Notes: generated from the letters alone by a model not told the origin. A stretch of 64,000 nt of DNA from Caballeronia hypogeia (GCF_001544875.2 NZ_FCOA02000004.1:186001-250000); one strand, 5' to 3'. Positions 36,353 to 45,575 are shown, counted from the stretch's first letter. A program made the numbers and translations.

Positions 36353-37687
36353 TCAGACGTGACGCGCGAGCACGAGATCGAGCAGCGGCGTCAGGGCGGC
36401 GTCTTTCACATCGAGTACGTCGATGCTGTCTTCGAGATCGCGCGCGAAACTCGTAACGCGGGCGGCGTCGGCGAAGGCGCGGAACTTCGCGCGGATCGCC
36501 TCTTCGCCGAGCGGCAAATCGGGATCGCCGAGCGCTTGCGTCGGACCCGACTCGAAGAGCCGTCCATCGAATAGTTCGATGCTCATCTCCGCAATGCGCT
36601 CGTTCGGGAAGCGCGACGTGTGGTGCGCGCATTCGTCCGCGCGAATGATATGGCTCAGGCGCAGCACTTCTTCGTCATGGAGCGCGTCGCCTTGCAAGGC
36701 ATCGAAGCGCACCGCGCCATGCTTCAGAGCGACGGCCACCGGAAACAGCAGGCTGTATTGCGCTTCTTCGGTCGATGCCGGCGCGGCATGCGCGAGCCGC
36801 GTCGCGTGATGGAACGTACGGACGTTCACCGCGCGAACCTGCTCGCTCGTGAAGCCGTGCTTCGACCTGAGCGCGAGCGCGGCGTCAATCGCGGGATGCG
36901 CCCACCTGCAGACCGGTTGCGGTTTGAAGTATTGCTCCATGATGCGCCAGCGTTCGCCGAGATCGCTCCAGAGATTGCGGGTTTCTTCCTGCTCGATGGT
37001 GAGGGCCGGTCCGCCCGTGAAGCCGCGCTGCGCGAGAAAGCCCGCGGAAAGGCCCGCCATGCAGCCCCAGCCGGAACCGTCCTTCACCATCGTCGGATGG
37101 TCGATGCAGCGCATCATCTGACTGCGCGGCCCGTGATACTCCGCGATGCCGAGCGCCTCGCGCGTCTGCCGCATGTCGAGCGGCAACACGCGCGCGGCGA
37201 GCGCCGCCGCAGCCAGGGCGTTCCATGCGCCCGACGTATGATAATCGCAGGCGCTCGCATGCAACGCAATGCCCGCGCGCGTGCCGAGTTCATAGCCGAG
37301 CGCGACGCACGCGAGGAATTCGCGGCCCGTCATGTCGCGCCGGATATCCGCGAGCGCGAGCAATGCGGGCAGCACCGCGACGCCCACGTGGCCCTTGGTT
37401 TGCGCGTGACCGTCGTGGCCGTCGCAGCTGTCGATGGTCATCGCACCCGCGAGTCCCGCGCCGAGAGGACTCGCGATGCGGCCATCGAACAACATGCGCG
37501 AACGCAGCGTGCCGGCCGCGAAGAACTCGGCCGCATGATCGTGCGCGATGCGCGACAGTTCGGTGTTTCTGCCCGCGAGCGCGACGCCGAGCAGGTCGAG
37601 CGCGCACAGCTTCGCTTGCCGGACGACTTGCGGCGGCAGCGCCTCGAAGCTCAGTTCGTGAATGAACGCGATGGCCGATGCGCCCAT
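36353..37687 (-). CDS. MmgE/PrpD family protein
   Basis: This 444-residue protein belongs to the MmgE/PrpD superfamily, which includes 2-methylcitrate dehydratase, cis-aconitate decarboxylase and several uncharacterised lyases. Family features are the opening IAFIHELSFEALPPQVVRQAK, SCDGHDGHAQTKGHVGVAVLPALLA, AAALAARVLPLDMRQTREALGIA, HPTMVKDGSGWGCMAGLSAG and FKPQPVCRWAHPAIDAAL. It probably removes or adds water on an acid intermediate. GGGAG lies 9 bases upstream, and only 3 bases separate it from the crotonase gene. The exact reaction in this operon is unknown. Confidence 0.88.
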   Translation of the reverse strand: MGASAIAFIHELSFEALPPQVVRQAKLCALDLLGVALAGRNTELSRIAHDHAAEFFAAGTLRSRMLFDGRIASPLGAGLAGAMTIDSCDGHDGHAQTKGHVGVAVLPALLALADIRRDMTGREFLACVALGYELGTRAGIALHASACDYHTSGAWNALAAAALAARVLPLDMRQTREALGIAEYHGPRSQMMRCIDHPTMVKDGSGWGCMAGLSAGFLAQRGFTGGPALTIEQEETRNLWSDLGERWRIMEQYFKPQPVCRWAHPAIDAALALRSKHGFTSEQVRAVNVRTFHHATRLAHAAPASTEEAQYSLLFPVAVALKHGAVRFDALQGDALHDEEVLRLSHIIRADECAHHTSRFPNERIAEMSIELFDGRLFESGPTQALGDPDLPLGEEAIRAKFRAFADAARVTSFARDLEDSIDVLDVKDAALTPLLDLVLARHV

Positions 37688-37690
37688 GCA

Positions 37691-38491
37691 TCACGCTCCC
37701 GTGTAATTGGGCGCGCGACGTTCGAAGGTCGCCGCAATCGCCTCGCGATGATCCGCCGTGCGATGCGCGATGCCCTGAAACGCCGCGGACATTTCCAGCA
37801 GACTCGGCAGATCCATACGTTGCCCTTCGCGCACGAGACGTTTCGACATGCGCAGGATATCGGGTGCGTTGCCCGCGATTTCGCGCGCGAGCGAGAGGGC
37901 GGTGTCCATCAACTGTGCATCGGGCACGACTTGCGACACGAGGCCCCATTGTTCGGCGCGCTTCGCATCGATCGCGCGGCCGGTGAAGATCATCTCGTTG
38001 GCGCGCGAAAGACCGACCGCGCGCGGCAGCAGCCACGCGCCGCCATCGCCCGGAATGATGCCGACCTTCGCGAAACTCTCTGCAAACAAGGCACTTTCTC
38101 CCGCGATGCGGATATCGCACATCAGCGCGAGATCGCAGCCCGCGCCATGCGCGGGACCGTTGACGGCTGCGATGACCGGCACGTCGAGCTCATGAAACGC
38201 GCGCGGAATGCGCTGAATGCCGCGCCGGTAGTTCTCGCGAATCTGCGCGGAGCTGCCGGAGAACGTGCCGACTTCGTCGCGCATGTGCTTGATGTTGCCG
38301 CCCGACGAGAACGCCGGACCCGCGCCCGTCAGTACGATGGCGCGCACCGACATGTCGCCCTGCGCGCGTTCGAGACACGCGACGATGGCATCGACGACTT
38401 CCTTTTCCGTGATCGCGTTGCGTGTCTCCGGACGATTCAGCGTCATGGTGACGATGTGTCCGTCTTGTTGATACAGCACGGGTTCGCTCAT
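37691..38491 (-). CDS. Crotonase-family enoyl-CoA hydratase/isomerase
   Basis: This 266-residue crotonase has the oxyanion-hole segments GPAFSSGGNIKHM and AAVNGPAHGAGCDLALMCD. The two catalytic Glu residues of classical enoyl-CoA hydratase are not conserved: the first is Asp (GCDLALMCD) and the second falls on Phe in AESFAKVGIIPG. The stretch GIIPGDGGAWLLPRAVG resembles PaaG-type isomerases and related enzymes. So isomerase, or hydratase on an unusual substrate such as crotonobetainyl-CoA, are both possible. AGGAG precedes the ATG, which overlaps the stop of the acyl-CoA ligase gene. Confidence 0.88.
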   Translation of the reverse strand: MSEPVLYQQDGHIVTMTLNRPETRNAITEKEVVDAIVACLERAQGDMSVRAIVLTGAGPAFSSGGNIKHMRDEVGTFSGSSAQIRENYRRGIQRIPRAFHELDVPVIAAVNGPAHGAGCDLALMCDIRIAGESALFAESFAKVGIIPGDGGAWLLPRAVGLSRANEMIFTGRAIDAKRAEQWGLVSQVVPDAQLMDTALSLAREIAGNAPDILRMSKRLVREGQRMDLPSLLEMSAAFQGIAHRTADHREAIAATFERRAPNYTGA

Positions 38492-40062
38492 TGCGGGGCT
38501 CCTGACAGCATGCTTTGATAAACGGGTCCGGCGAGTTCGTGGCGCAGCACCTTGCCGCTCGGATTCAGCGGCAGCCTCTCGACGAAGAAGATCTTCTTGG
38601 GCCGCTTGTAGGGCGCGAGATCATCGCCTGACTTGCAGAAGGCGACGATATCGTCCTCCGTCAAGGTCGCCACACTGCGTACGATGAACGCCGTCACCGC
38701 TTGTCCCCACTTCTCGTCCGGCACGCCGATCACCGCAGCTTCCTGCACGCCGGGGCAGTGGTACAGCACTTCCTCGATCTCGCGCGGATAGATGTTCTCG
38801 CCGCCCGACACGATCATGTCGTCGGCGCGGCCCTGGAAATGAAAGTAGCCCGCTTCGTCGACGCTGAACAGATCGCCTGTATAGAGCCAGCCCGACTTGA
38901 ACTTCTTGTCGGTCTCCACCGGATTGTTCCAGTAGCCCGATGCGAGCTGCGGTCCTTTCACGATCAACTGCCCGACTTCGCCGGCCGCGACGGTTTCGTC
39001 GGGTGGCACGACGCTTTGCGGATCGTTGCGAATCACGCGGCATGTGCTGATGAGCGTGGGCTTGCCGCACGAACCGAGATACGTGAGCGCGTCGCGCGGA
39101 TGCAGCAGCAGCGTGAGACTCGCTTCGGTCATGCCGTAGCCGTTGAAAATGTTCGGGCAGAATTCGTCGATGACGCGCTGCATCGTTCGTGCGGGAATCG
39201 CCGCGCCGCCGGTGGTGATCATGCGCAGGCTGTGCATGTCGATGGCGGCGAAGTCCGGGTGGAACAGCATGTCCTGAATCTGCGTCGGCACCGCGAACAG
39301 CGTCGTGATGCCGTAGTGCGCGATGGCTCGCAGCGTCGCGAGCGGTTCGTAACGCGGCAGGATCACGTTGTGCGCGCCGACCATCAGGTGCGGCACGAAG
39401 TACGCCTGCATCCCGCCGACGTGATAAAGCGGCGCGATATGCAAGGCCGCGTCCGTGCTCGTGAGGCTGTACTCCATCACGCAGTTCGTCGCGATGGAGA
39501 CATCGTTGCCGTGCGTGTGGATCGCGCCTTTCGGGCGGCCCGTGGTGCCGGACGTGTAGACGAGCGCGGAGATATCGCCGGGTTGCAGGCGTGGAAGCGG
39601 CGCGTCGAGTTGCGCGACGCGTTCGATCAACGCATCGAACGAATGATGATGCGAAGGCATGTCCGCACCGCCGTTCACGCACACATACGTGCGCAGATCG
39701 GGCAACACACGCTCGATCTTCGTGACGACGGGCAGCATCGTGTCGTCATAGATCAGCGCGCGTGCGCCCGCATCGCGCAGAATGAACGCGGCTTCGTTGG
39801 ACGAGAGACGGAAGTTCATCGGCACGGCGATGGCGCCGAGCAACTGGCACGCCATGTACGCGGTCGGCGTCGCGTCGGAGGTCTTTTGCAGAATGGCGAC
39901 GCGATCCATCTGGCGCACGCCGAGATCGAACAGCGCTTGCGCAAGACGGCGCACGCGCGCGTTCCATTGCGCATATGTGAAGGTGACGGCGCCGCAGGTC
40001 AGCGCGGGACGGTCCGGATACTTGGAGACCGTGTTTTCGAAAAGCGACGTGATCGTGAGCAT
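38488..40062 (-). CDS. AMP-forming acyl-CoA synthetase (ligase)
   Basis: This 524-residue adenylate-forming enzyme activates a carboxylic acid to its CoA thioester with ATP. The start at 40062 (MLTITSLFENTVSKYPDRPA) is set by family alignment from memory; a longer upstream frame lacks any family similarity. Motifs are LVYTSGTTGRPKGAIHTH (P-loop), FNGYGMTEASL, YTGDLFSVDEAGYFHFQGR, and PYKRPKKIFFVERLPLNPSGKV with the catalytic Lys. It resembles the long- or medium-chain and CaiC-type ligases. In this operon it would activate the imported substrate. Confidence 0.92.
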   Translation of the reverse strand: MLTITSLFENTVSKYPDRPALTCGAVTFTYAQWNARVRRLAQALFDLGVRQMDRVAILQKTSDATPTAYMACQLLGAIAVPMNFRLSSNEAAFILRDAGARALIYDDTMLPVVTKIERVLPDLRTYVCVNGGADMPSHHHSFDALIERVAQLDAPLPRLQPGDISALVYTSGTTGRPKGAIHTHGNDVSIATNCVMEYSLTSTDAALHIAPLYHVGGMQAYFVPHLMVGAHNVILPRYEPLATLRAIAHYGITTLFAVPTQIQDMLFHPDFAAIDMHSLRMITTGGAAIPARTMQRVIDEFCPNIFNGYGMTEASLTLLLHPRDALTYLGSCGKPTLISTCRVIRNDPQSVVPPDETVAAGEVGQLIVKGPQLASGYWNNPVETDKKFKSGWLYTGDLFSVDEAGYFHFQGRADDMIVSGGENIYPREIEEVLYHCPGVQEAAVIGVPDEKWGQAVTAFIVRSVATLTEDDIVAFCKSGDDLAPYKRPKKIFFVERLPLNPSGKVLRHELAGPVYQSMLSGAPQ

Positions 40063-40079
40063 GATGCGTGTGTTGCTCT

Positions 40080-41252
40080 TTAGAGTGTGATGCGGATATC
40101 GGGAAGATCGCGGCCCGCGATCAGATACTTGGCGACTTCCGACGTGCCCCCGACGATGGTCAGCGCGCGCGCATCGCGATAAAGCTGCTCCGCGCGGCCG
40201 TATTCCTTGGTGAGGCCATCGCCGCCGAGAATCTGCACGGTTTCGTTGGCGCAATAGTTCGCGGTTTCGGTTGCGACGAGCTTCGCCATCGCGGCTTCCT
40301 TCATCAACGCCTTGCCGTCGGCGCCCGCGTCGTACATCTTCGTCGCGCGATAAGTGATGAGTTCCGCTGCGTCGATGCGCCAGCTCATCTGCGCGACCTT
40401 GTCCCAGATCAGTTGCTTGCAGCCGAGCGGCTGGCCGAAGGACGTGCGCGTCTGCGCGTGCGCCTTCGCGATATCGAACGCGCTGCGCGCGACGCCGAGA
40501 CCCGAGCCGCCGAGAATCGCGCGCTCGAAGTTGAACATGCCGCGCATGATGCGAAAGCCGCCGCCTTGCTCGCCCAGCAAATGATCGGCCGGGACGCGGC
40601 AATCGTCGAACTTCACTTCGCCCACGATGCAGCCGCGCCGGCCCATGAACGTGTAGTTGCGCGGAAAGCCAATTCCCTCCGCGCTCTTCGGCACGGCAAC
40701 GGCGGTCATGCCGTCGCCGGTCAGTCCGTACACGATATAGACGTCCGCCACCGACGCGTTCGAGATGTAGCGCTTGAAGCCGTTGATCACCCACTCGTTG
40801 CGCGCTTCATCGAACTCGATGCGCGTCTCCATGCCCGCCGAATCGCTGCCCACGTTCGGCTCCGTCACGCAGATCGCTCCGATTGCCGTGCCTTCGAGAA
40901 TGGGCCGGAGATACGTGTCGCGCAGACGCTCGCTCGCATGCCTATGCAGCGGATACGCACAGGAAAGCGCCGTTGCGATGGTCGTCTCGAACGCATAGTT
41001 GAGGTACGACGCTTCCTCGGAAAGAATGGTCGCGTGCGTGAGGCCTGGATGTTCGAGCTTGCCCTTATAGAGATCGGGGAACATCAGCTTCAGATAGCCC
41101 GCGGCGCCGAGTGCGCGCACCACATGTTTCACCGCGTCCCAGTCCTGACGGTCTTCGATATCGGCGGCGCGCGGCGCCAGCTCGCGTTGCAGAAAGTCGC
41201 GGACTTCGGTGCGAAAGGCACGGTCCGCATCGTTGAGAAGAAAATCGCGCAT
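40080..41252 (-). CDS. Acyl-CoA dehydrogenase
   Basis: This 390-residue flavoprotein should oxidise the CoA thioester made by the adjacent ligase. Seen are AICVTEPNVGSDSAGMETRI, FMGRRGCIVGEVKFDDCRVP, TRTSFGQPLGCKQLIWDKVA and VQILGGDGLTKEYGRAEQLY. The final IVGGTSEVAKY lacks the Glu of the YEGTSE motif; the Glu of FNFERAILGGS, at the isovaleryl-CoA-dehydrogenase position, is the likely base. The ATG at 41252 begins the conserved MRDFLLNDADRAFR. It lies between the nitrilase-like and ligase genes. Confidence 0.92.
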   Translation of the reverse strand: MRDFLLNDADRAFRTEVRDFLQRELAPRAADIEDRQDWDAVKHVVRALGAAGYLKLMFPDLYKGKLEHPGLTHATILSEEASYLNYAFETTIATALSCAYPLHRHASERLRDTYLRPILEGTAIGAICVTEPNVGSDSAGMETRIEFDEARNEWVINGFKRYISNASVADVYIVYGLTGDGMTAVAVPKSAEGIGFPRNYTFMGRRGCIVGEVKFDDCRVPADHLLGEQGGGFRIMRGMFNFERAILGGSGLGVARSAFDIAKAHAQTRTSFGQPLGCKQLIWDKVAQMSWRIDAAELITYRATKMYDAGADGKALMKEAAMAKLVATETANYCANETVQILGGDGLTKEYGRAEQLYRDARALTIVGGTSEVAKYLIAGRDLPDIRITL

Positions 41253-41271
41253 GGTTGTCGTTGATGTTCGT

Positions 41272-42090
41272 TCAGGTTCGCTGCGCGTAGATGCGCGCAT
41301 CGCGCACGGTCGGCAGAAGGAAGCGCGCGCGGCGGAGCGCCTCGTAATCGAGCTCGCCGATGACGAGACCTTCGTCCTCGCCCGCAGCCTGTGCGATGGT
41401 CTTGCCGAAGGGATCGAGAATGCGCGAGCCGCCCCAGAAGGTCATCATGCCTTCGGTGCCTACGCGATTCGCCATCACGATCGGTACGCCGTAGGTGAGC
41501 GCATAAAAGCGCAGATTGATGTCCCATCCCGATGGATTGTCGAAACCTTCGCCCACGGCTTCACGCGCCGAACTGATCGGTGCGGCGAGCAGCGTGACGC
41601 CTTCGCACATGAGCCCGTGCACCACTGCCGGATTCCACAGGTCGTTGCAGATGGGCGTCGCCACGCGCCATGCTTCGTCGATTGCGAAGCTTTCCGGCTT
41701 CTGGCCCGCGGCGAAGTAAAGACCGTCGCGCAGCTTTCCGTATGTCGCCAGCATGGTCTTGCGATGCACGTGAACCAGCTTTCCGTTCGCCACCGTTGCC
41801 TGGCTGTTGTAGAACTGTCCGCCGGGCGCTTCCTCGATGAGCCCGAACACCACGTGCATTCCCGCGCTCGCTTCGGCAAGCTGTTTGATCGCGGGATCGT
41901 CGCGCGTCATCGCGAGACGCAGCGCGTCCTTGCCACCGCTGTGGCCGTGAAGGGAAAGCTCGGGAAAGACAAGCAGCTTGACGCCTTGCTTTCTCGCATC
42001 GGCGATAAGGTCGAGATGGCGCGCGAGATTTGCCCGCACGTCGCCGTAAGCGGTATCGGTTTGTGCGGCCGCCACTTTGATCGTGGTCAT
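41272..42090 (-). CDS. Carbon-nitrogen hydrolase (nitrilase superfamily)
   Basis: This 272-residue enzyme has the Glu-Lys-Cys triad of the nitrilase superfamily: Glu in LLVFPELSLHG (about residue 42), Lys in HVHRKTML (about residue 112) and Cys in TPICNDLWNP (about residue 148). Most relatives are amidases or N-carbamoyl hydrolases. In this operon it could free an acid from an amide before or after CoA activation. It follows the transporter genes by 28 bases and precedes the acyl-CoA dehydrogenase by 19 bases. Confidence 0.9.
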   Translation of the reverse strand: MTTIKVAAAQTDTAYGDVRANLARHLDLIADARKQGVKLLVFPELSLHGHSGGKDALRLAMTRDDPAIKQLAEASAGMHVVFGLIEEAPGGQFYNSQATVANGKLVHVHRKTMLATYGKLRDGLYFAAGQKPESFAIDEAWRVATPICNDLWNPAVVHGLMCEGVTLLAAPISSAREAVGEGFDNPSGWDINLRFYALTYGVPIVMANRVGTEGMMTFWGGSRILDPFGKTIAQAAGEDEGLVIGELDYEALRRARFLLPTVRDARIYAQRT

Positions 42091-42118
42091 GAGTTCGATC
42101 CTTGTGCGAGGGTGCGGG

Positions 42119-43003
42119 TCAGATCAGCCCGGACTCTTTGAGGAACTGGTTCGCGACATCGGAGAAGGACTTTTTCTGCACGTCGACGCTCGCATTCAGG
42201 CGGGCCATCGTCGGTGCGTCGAGTTTGGCGGAGAGTGCGTTGAGCAGCGGGCCGAGCGTCGGGTTGGCGTCGAGCGTCGCCTTGCGGATGACCGGCGTCA
42301 GCGCGTAAGAAGGGAAGTAGCCCTTGTCGTCCTTCAGCAAGACGAAGTTGAACGCGGGCACCCGGCCGTCCGTTGCGAACACGAGCGCGACATTCACCTG
42401 ACGATCTTTCAGCGCCTGATACGTAAGGCCCGTGTCCATGCGCTTCACGTCGCCCTGGCTGAATTCGAAACCGTACTGCTTCTGCAGCGGGCGCAGACCG
42501 TCGGGGCGTGCGTAGAACTCCGAGTTGCAGGCGAACGTCAGTTCCTTGCCGTCCTTGAGCGCCTTCGCGAGATCGCTCATCGTGACGATACCGAGCTTCT
42601 TCGCTTCGTCCTGATTCATCGCGAAAGCATACGTGTTGTTCGCCTTCGACGGATTCAGCCACACGAGACCCTTGGCTGCGTCGAGTTCCTTGACCTTCTT
42701 GTAGGTATCCTCGGGCGAGAGGCGGTCATTGATCTTGTTGTAGGTGATGAGCGAAGTGCCCGTGTATTCCCAGTACACATCCACCTGACCGTTCTCCTGC
42801 GCCTGACGCAATACGGCGCTGCCCATGCCGTCTTTCTTCGTCACGGTGAAGCCCTTCGCTTCGAGATAGCGCGTGGTCATCTCGGCCATCAACTGCTGCT
42901 CGGTGAAGTTCTTGCCGCCGACGACCACCGACGCGGCGCTTGCCGAAACGCTGGCCAAGATAGAAATAAGGAGGACGAACGATACCGCGAATAGCTTTTT
43001 CAT
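42119..43003 (-). CDS. Glycine betaine/quaternary amine ABC transporter, substrate-binding protein (OpuAC/OsmF-like)
   Basis: This 294-residue periplasmic protein has a signal peptide (KKLFAVSFVLLISILASVSASAA) and the OpuAC-type fold: VVVGGKNFTEQQLMAEMTTR, DVYWEYTGTSLITYNKI, DAAKGLVWLNPSKANNTYAF, and ALTPVIRKATLDANPTLGP. Trp and Tyr residues in YWEYTG and in VWLNPS fit an aromatic cage for a trimethylammonium group. The start at 43003 is preceded by GAGAGA; a TTG at 43015 is an alternative. It is encoded within the ABC operon and feeds the two permeases. Confidence 0.92.
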   Translation of the reverse strand: MKKLFAVSFVLLISILASVSASAASVVVGGKNFTEQQLMAEMTTRYLEAKGFTVTKKDGMGSAVLRQAQENGQVDVYWEYTGTSLITYNKINDRLSPEDTYKKVKELDAAKGLVWLNPSKANNTYAFAMNQDEAKKLGIVTMSDLAKALKDGKELTFACNSEFYARPDGLRPLQKQYGFEFSQGDVKRMDTGLTYQALKDRQVNVALVFATDGRVPAFNFVLLKDDKGYFPSYALTPVIRKATLDANPTLGPLLNALSAKLDAPTMARLNASVDVQKKSFSDVANQFLKESGLI

Positions 43004-43026
43004 GGTCTCTCTCAAGGTGGATGAAA

Positions 43027-43731
43027 TCAGTTTTGCGGATTCACGCCGCGTGACACGAGCATGCGTTGCATCTGACCGATGAACGCATCGGTGAGAATCG
43101 CGAGCAGGGCGGTCGGAACCGCACCTGCGAGCAGCATGCCGAAGTCGTTCAGATCGATGCCGGTGAAGATCAGCTCGCCCAGTCCGCCTCCGCCGATCAG
43201 GAACGCGAGCGGCGCCGTGCCGACCGTGATCGCGAGCGCCGTGCGAACGCCCGCGAAGATCACATACAACGCGTTGGGAAGCTCGACGCGCCAGAGAATC
43301 TGCCAGGGCGTCATGCCCATGCCGGTCGCCGCTTCGATCAGCGCGGGTGGCACCGCGCGCAAGCCTTCATAGGTGTTGAGGGCGATCGGCAAGAGCGTCG
43401 CGACCCAGAGGCCGAAGATCGCAGGCGCCGCGCCGATGCCCATCACGCTCATCGCAAGGGCGAGTAGCGCGAGTTTCGGCACGGCCTGACCCGCATTGAG
43501 CGATTGCATGACGATGGCCGCGCCGCGTTTCTGCGAGGGACGGCTCAGATAGACGCCGGCCGGCACCGCGACGATGATCGCGAGCACGCCCGCCACCGCG
43601 ACCATCATCATCATGTGCAGACCTTGATAGGCAATGTCGCTGCGATACTGGTCGATGCTTTCCCACCAGCTATCCGCATGCGCCTGGGTGCTTACGGCGG
43701 CGAGCAGCGCGATTGAAAGAGCTCGTTTCAT
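43027..43731 (-). CDS. Quaternary amine ABC transporter permease (OpuCB/YehW-like)
   Basis: This 234-residue protein has an N-terminal signal-like helix, a periplasmic stretch (DSWWESIDQYRSDIAYQGLH) and about five further membrane helices. The cytoplasmic coupling loop EAATGMGMTPWQILWRVELP is the EAA motif that docks the ATPase. Such OpuC/Yeh-type systems use two permeases, one ATPase and a binding protein, all present here. It overlaps the ATPase gene by 4 bases. Confidence 0.92.
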   Translation of the reverse strand: MKRALSIALLAAVSTQAHADSWWESIDQYRSDIAYQGLHMMMMVAVAGVLAIIVAVPAGVYLSRPSQKRGAAIVMQSLNAGQAVPKLALLALAMSVMGIGAAPAIFGLWVATLLPIALNTYEGLRAVPPALIEAATGMGMTPWQILWRVELPNALYVIFAGVRTALAITVGTAPLAFLIGGGGLGELIFTGIDLNDFGMLLAGAVPTALLAILTDAFIGQMQRMLVSRGVNPQN

Positions 43732-44846
43732 GCACGCTCTCCCTGAGGCAGCTTCAACATATCGACGATGCGCTCCTGACTCACGTAGCCGACGAAGCGG
43801 CCATCGTCATCCACAGTCGGCATCCACGATGCGCCGCTTGCGAACATCGTCGAGACGACGGTGCGCAGATCGTCCTTCTGGCTCGCGGTGGCCTGCACGG
43901 GAAGGGCGTGCGCGGCGGTGATCGGGCCATCCAGCTTCAACAGGCGATCGATGGTGAGGTAGCCATGCGGTTTGTCGGCGGCATCGACGAGCACGATCTG
44001 CGCGACGCCGTGCTTCTCCATCATCGCCTTGGCGCGCGTGCTGTCTTCGCCGACACGCACGAGGCAGTCGGAGGCGGACAGGGCATCGCGCGCACGCAGC
44101 AGACGCAGCCGCTTCAACGCGCGATCGGTGCCGACGAATCCCGCAATGAAAGGCGTGGCCGGCCGCGCGAGAATGTGGTCCGGCGAATCGAACTGTTCGA
44201 GATGACCGTTGCGGAAGATCGCGATCTTGTCGGCCATCTTCACGGCTTCGTCGATATCGTGACTCACGAACATGATCGTCTTCTTGACCTGCTTCTGAAT
44301 GCGCAGGAACTCGTCCTGAATCAATTCGCGATTGATCGGATCGATTGCGCCGAAGGGCTCGTCCATCAGCATGACGGGCGGATCGGTGGCGAGCGCGCGC
44401 GCCACGCCGACGCGTTGCGCCTGGCCGCCTGACAGATCCTTCGGGTAGCGCGTCAGATACGTGGCCGGATCGAGCGCGACGATCTCCAGCAACTCGGCCG
44501 CGCGTCGGCGCGCCTTCGTCTTGTCCCAGCCGAGCAGGGTCGGCACGACACAGATGTTCTCTTCCACGGTCATGTTGGGAAAGAGCCCGATCTGCTGAAT
44601 CACATAACCGATGCGGCGGCGCAGCTCCGTCACTTCGAACTCGTCGGTGTCGCGGCCTTCGAGATAGATCTTGCCGGAAGTCGGACGCACGAGACGGTTG
44701 ATCATCTTGAGCGTCGTGGTCTTGCCGCATCCCGACGGCCCGAGCAGCACGCAGATCTCGCCCGCGCCCACTTCCATGTTGATGCCGTCGACGACCGCGC
44801 TCGCGGCGCCTTCGTATCGCTTGCTGAGGTTGGAGAGCTTGATCAT
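43728..44846 (-). CDS. Quaternary amine ABC transporter ATPase with CBS domains (OpuCA-like)
   Basis: This 372-residue ATPase has Walker A (LLGPSGCGKTTTLKMI), Q-loop (GYVIQQIGLFPNMTV), the ABC signature (LSGGQAQRVGVARAL), Walker B (VMLMDEPFGAIDP) and the switch His (VSHDIDEAVKMAD). After residue 235 come two CBS domains, the last with WMPTVDDDGRFVGYVSQERI, which in relatives sense ionic strength or nucleotides. It overlaps the downstream permease by 4 bases and follows the upstream one by 3. It powers the uptake system. Confidence 0.95.
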   Translation of the reverse strand: MIKLSNLSKRYEGAASAVVDGINMEVGAGEICVLLGPSGCGKTTTLKMINRLVRPTSGKIYLEGRDTDEFEVTELRRRIGYVIQQIGLFPNMTVEENICVVPTLLGWDKTKARRRAAELLEIVALDPATYLTRYPKDLSGGQAQRVGVARALATDPPVMLMDEPFGAIDPINRELIQDEFLRIQKQVKKTIMFVSHDIDEAVKMADKIAIFRNGHLEQFDSPDHILARPATPFIAGFVGTDRALKRLRLLRARDALSASDCLVRVGEDSTRAKAMMEKHGVAQIVLVDAADKPHGYLTIDRLLKLDGPITAAHALPVQATASQKDDLRTVVSTMFASGASWMPTVDDDGRFVGYVSQERIVDMLKLPQGERA

Positions 44847-44849
44847 GGT

Positions 44850-45575
44850 TTATTGCGCGTGTCCGGTTTGTTTGCGAAAGCCCGTCATGGCGGTTAAGCG
44901 CAGCGCGAGACTGGCGGCGCGCGAAGGAGCGCGGAGGCCCTTCGGCGTGAGCCAGCGCTGCAACCACGAGAGACCGATATCGGCGGCGATGGCGAGCACG
45001 GAGACGAGGATCGCGCCTGCGATCAACTGCCGAGGATCCGATTGCGAAATGCCGCGGCTGATGAGCTTGCCGAGCCCGCCCGCGCCGATATACGCCGCGA
45101 TCGCCGCGATGCCCACGTTGATGACCACGGCCATGCGCACGCCCGCCATGATGATCGGCAGGGCGATGGGAATCTCTACTTTGCGCAGGCGCTCCCCGGT
45201 CGTCATGCCCATGCCGCGCGCCGCTTCGCGCAAGGCCGGGTCGATGTTGGTGATCGCGGTGTAGGTGTTGCGCACGATGGGCAACTGCGAATAGAGGAAC
45301 AGCGCGATGACCGTCGGCAAAAAGCCGATGCCCTGGCCGATCACGGAGAGGACCGGAATCATCAAACCGAAGAGCGCAACCGACGGAATCGTCATGATGA
45401 TCGCGGCGACATACAACACGATCTTCGCGAGCTTCTCGTTGACCGTGATCGCGATGCCGAGCGGCACGCCGGTGAGAATCGCCAGACCGACGCCGACGCC
45501 GACGATCTCGATGTGCTCGCCGGTCATCCTGGCGATACTCGCCAGGTTGTCCCAGATGAAGGCAAGGGTTTCCAC
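44850..45575 (-). CDS. Quaternary amine ABC transporter permease (OpuCD/YehY-like), first gene of the operon
   Basis: This 241-residue membrane protein has six predicted helices (GVGVGLAILTGVPLGIAITV, VLSVIGQGIGFLPTVIALFL and others) and the EAA loop EAARGMGMTTGERLRKVEIP. I chose the GTG at 45575 because AGGAG lies 6 bases upstream; an ATG at 45623 would give 257 residues with no ribosome site. It is the first gene of the betaine operon, so the promoter lies in 45576-45899. Confidence 0.92.
   Translation of the reverse strand: METLAFIWDNLASIARMTGEHIEIVGVGVGLAILTGVPLGIAITVNEKLAKIVLYVAAIIMTIPSVALFGLMIPVLSVIGQGIGFLPTVIALFLYSQLPIVRNTYTAITNIDPALREAARGMGMTTGERLRKVEIPIALPIIMAGVRMAVVINVGIAAIAAYIGAGGLGKLISRGISQSDPRQLIAGAILVSVLAIAADIGLSWLQRWLTPKGLRAPSRAASLALRLTAMTGFRKQTGHAQ

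Noticed and set aside
36620..38518. Long plus-strand frame opposite the MmgE/PrpD and crotonase genes
   Set aside because: Arg/Ala/His-rich shadow with no recognisable motif; the minus-strand frames show clear families.
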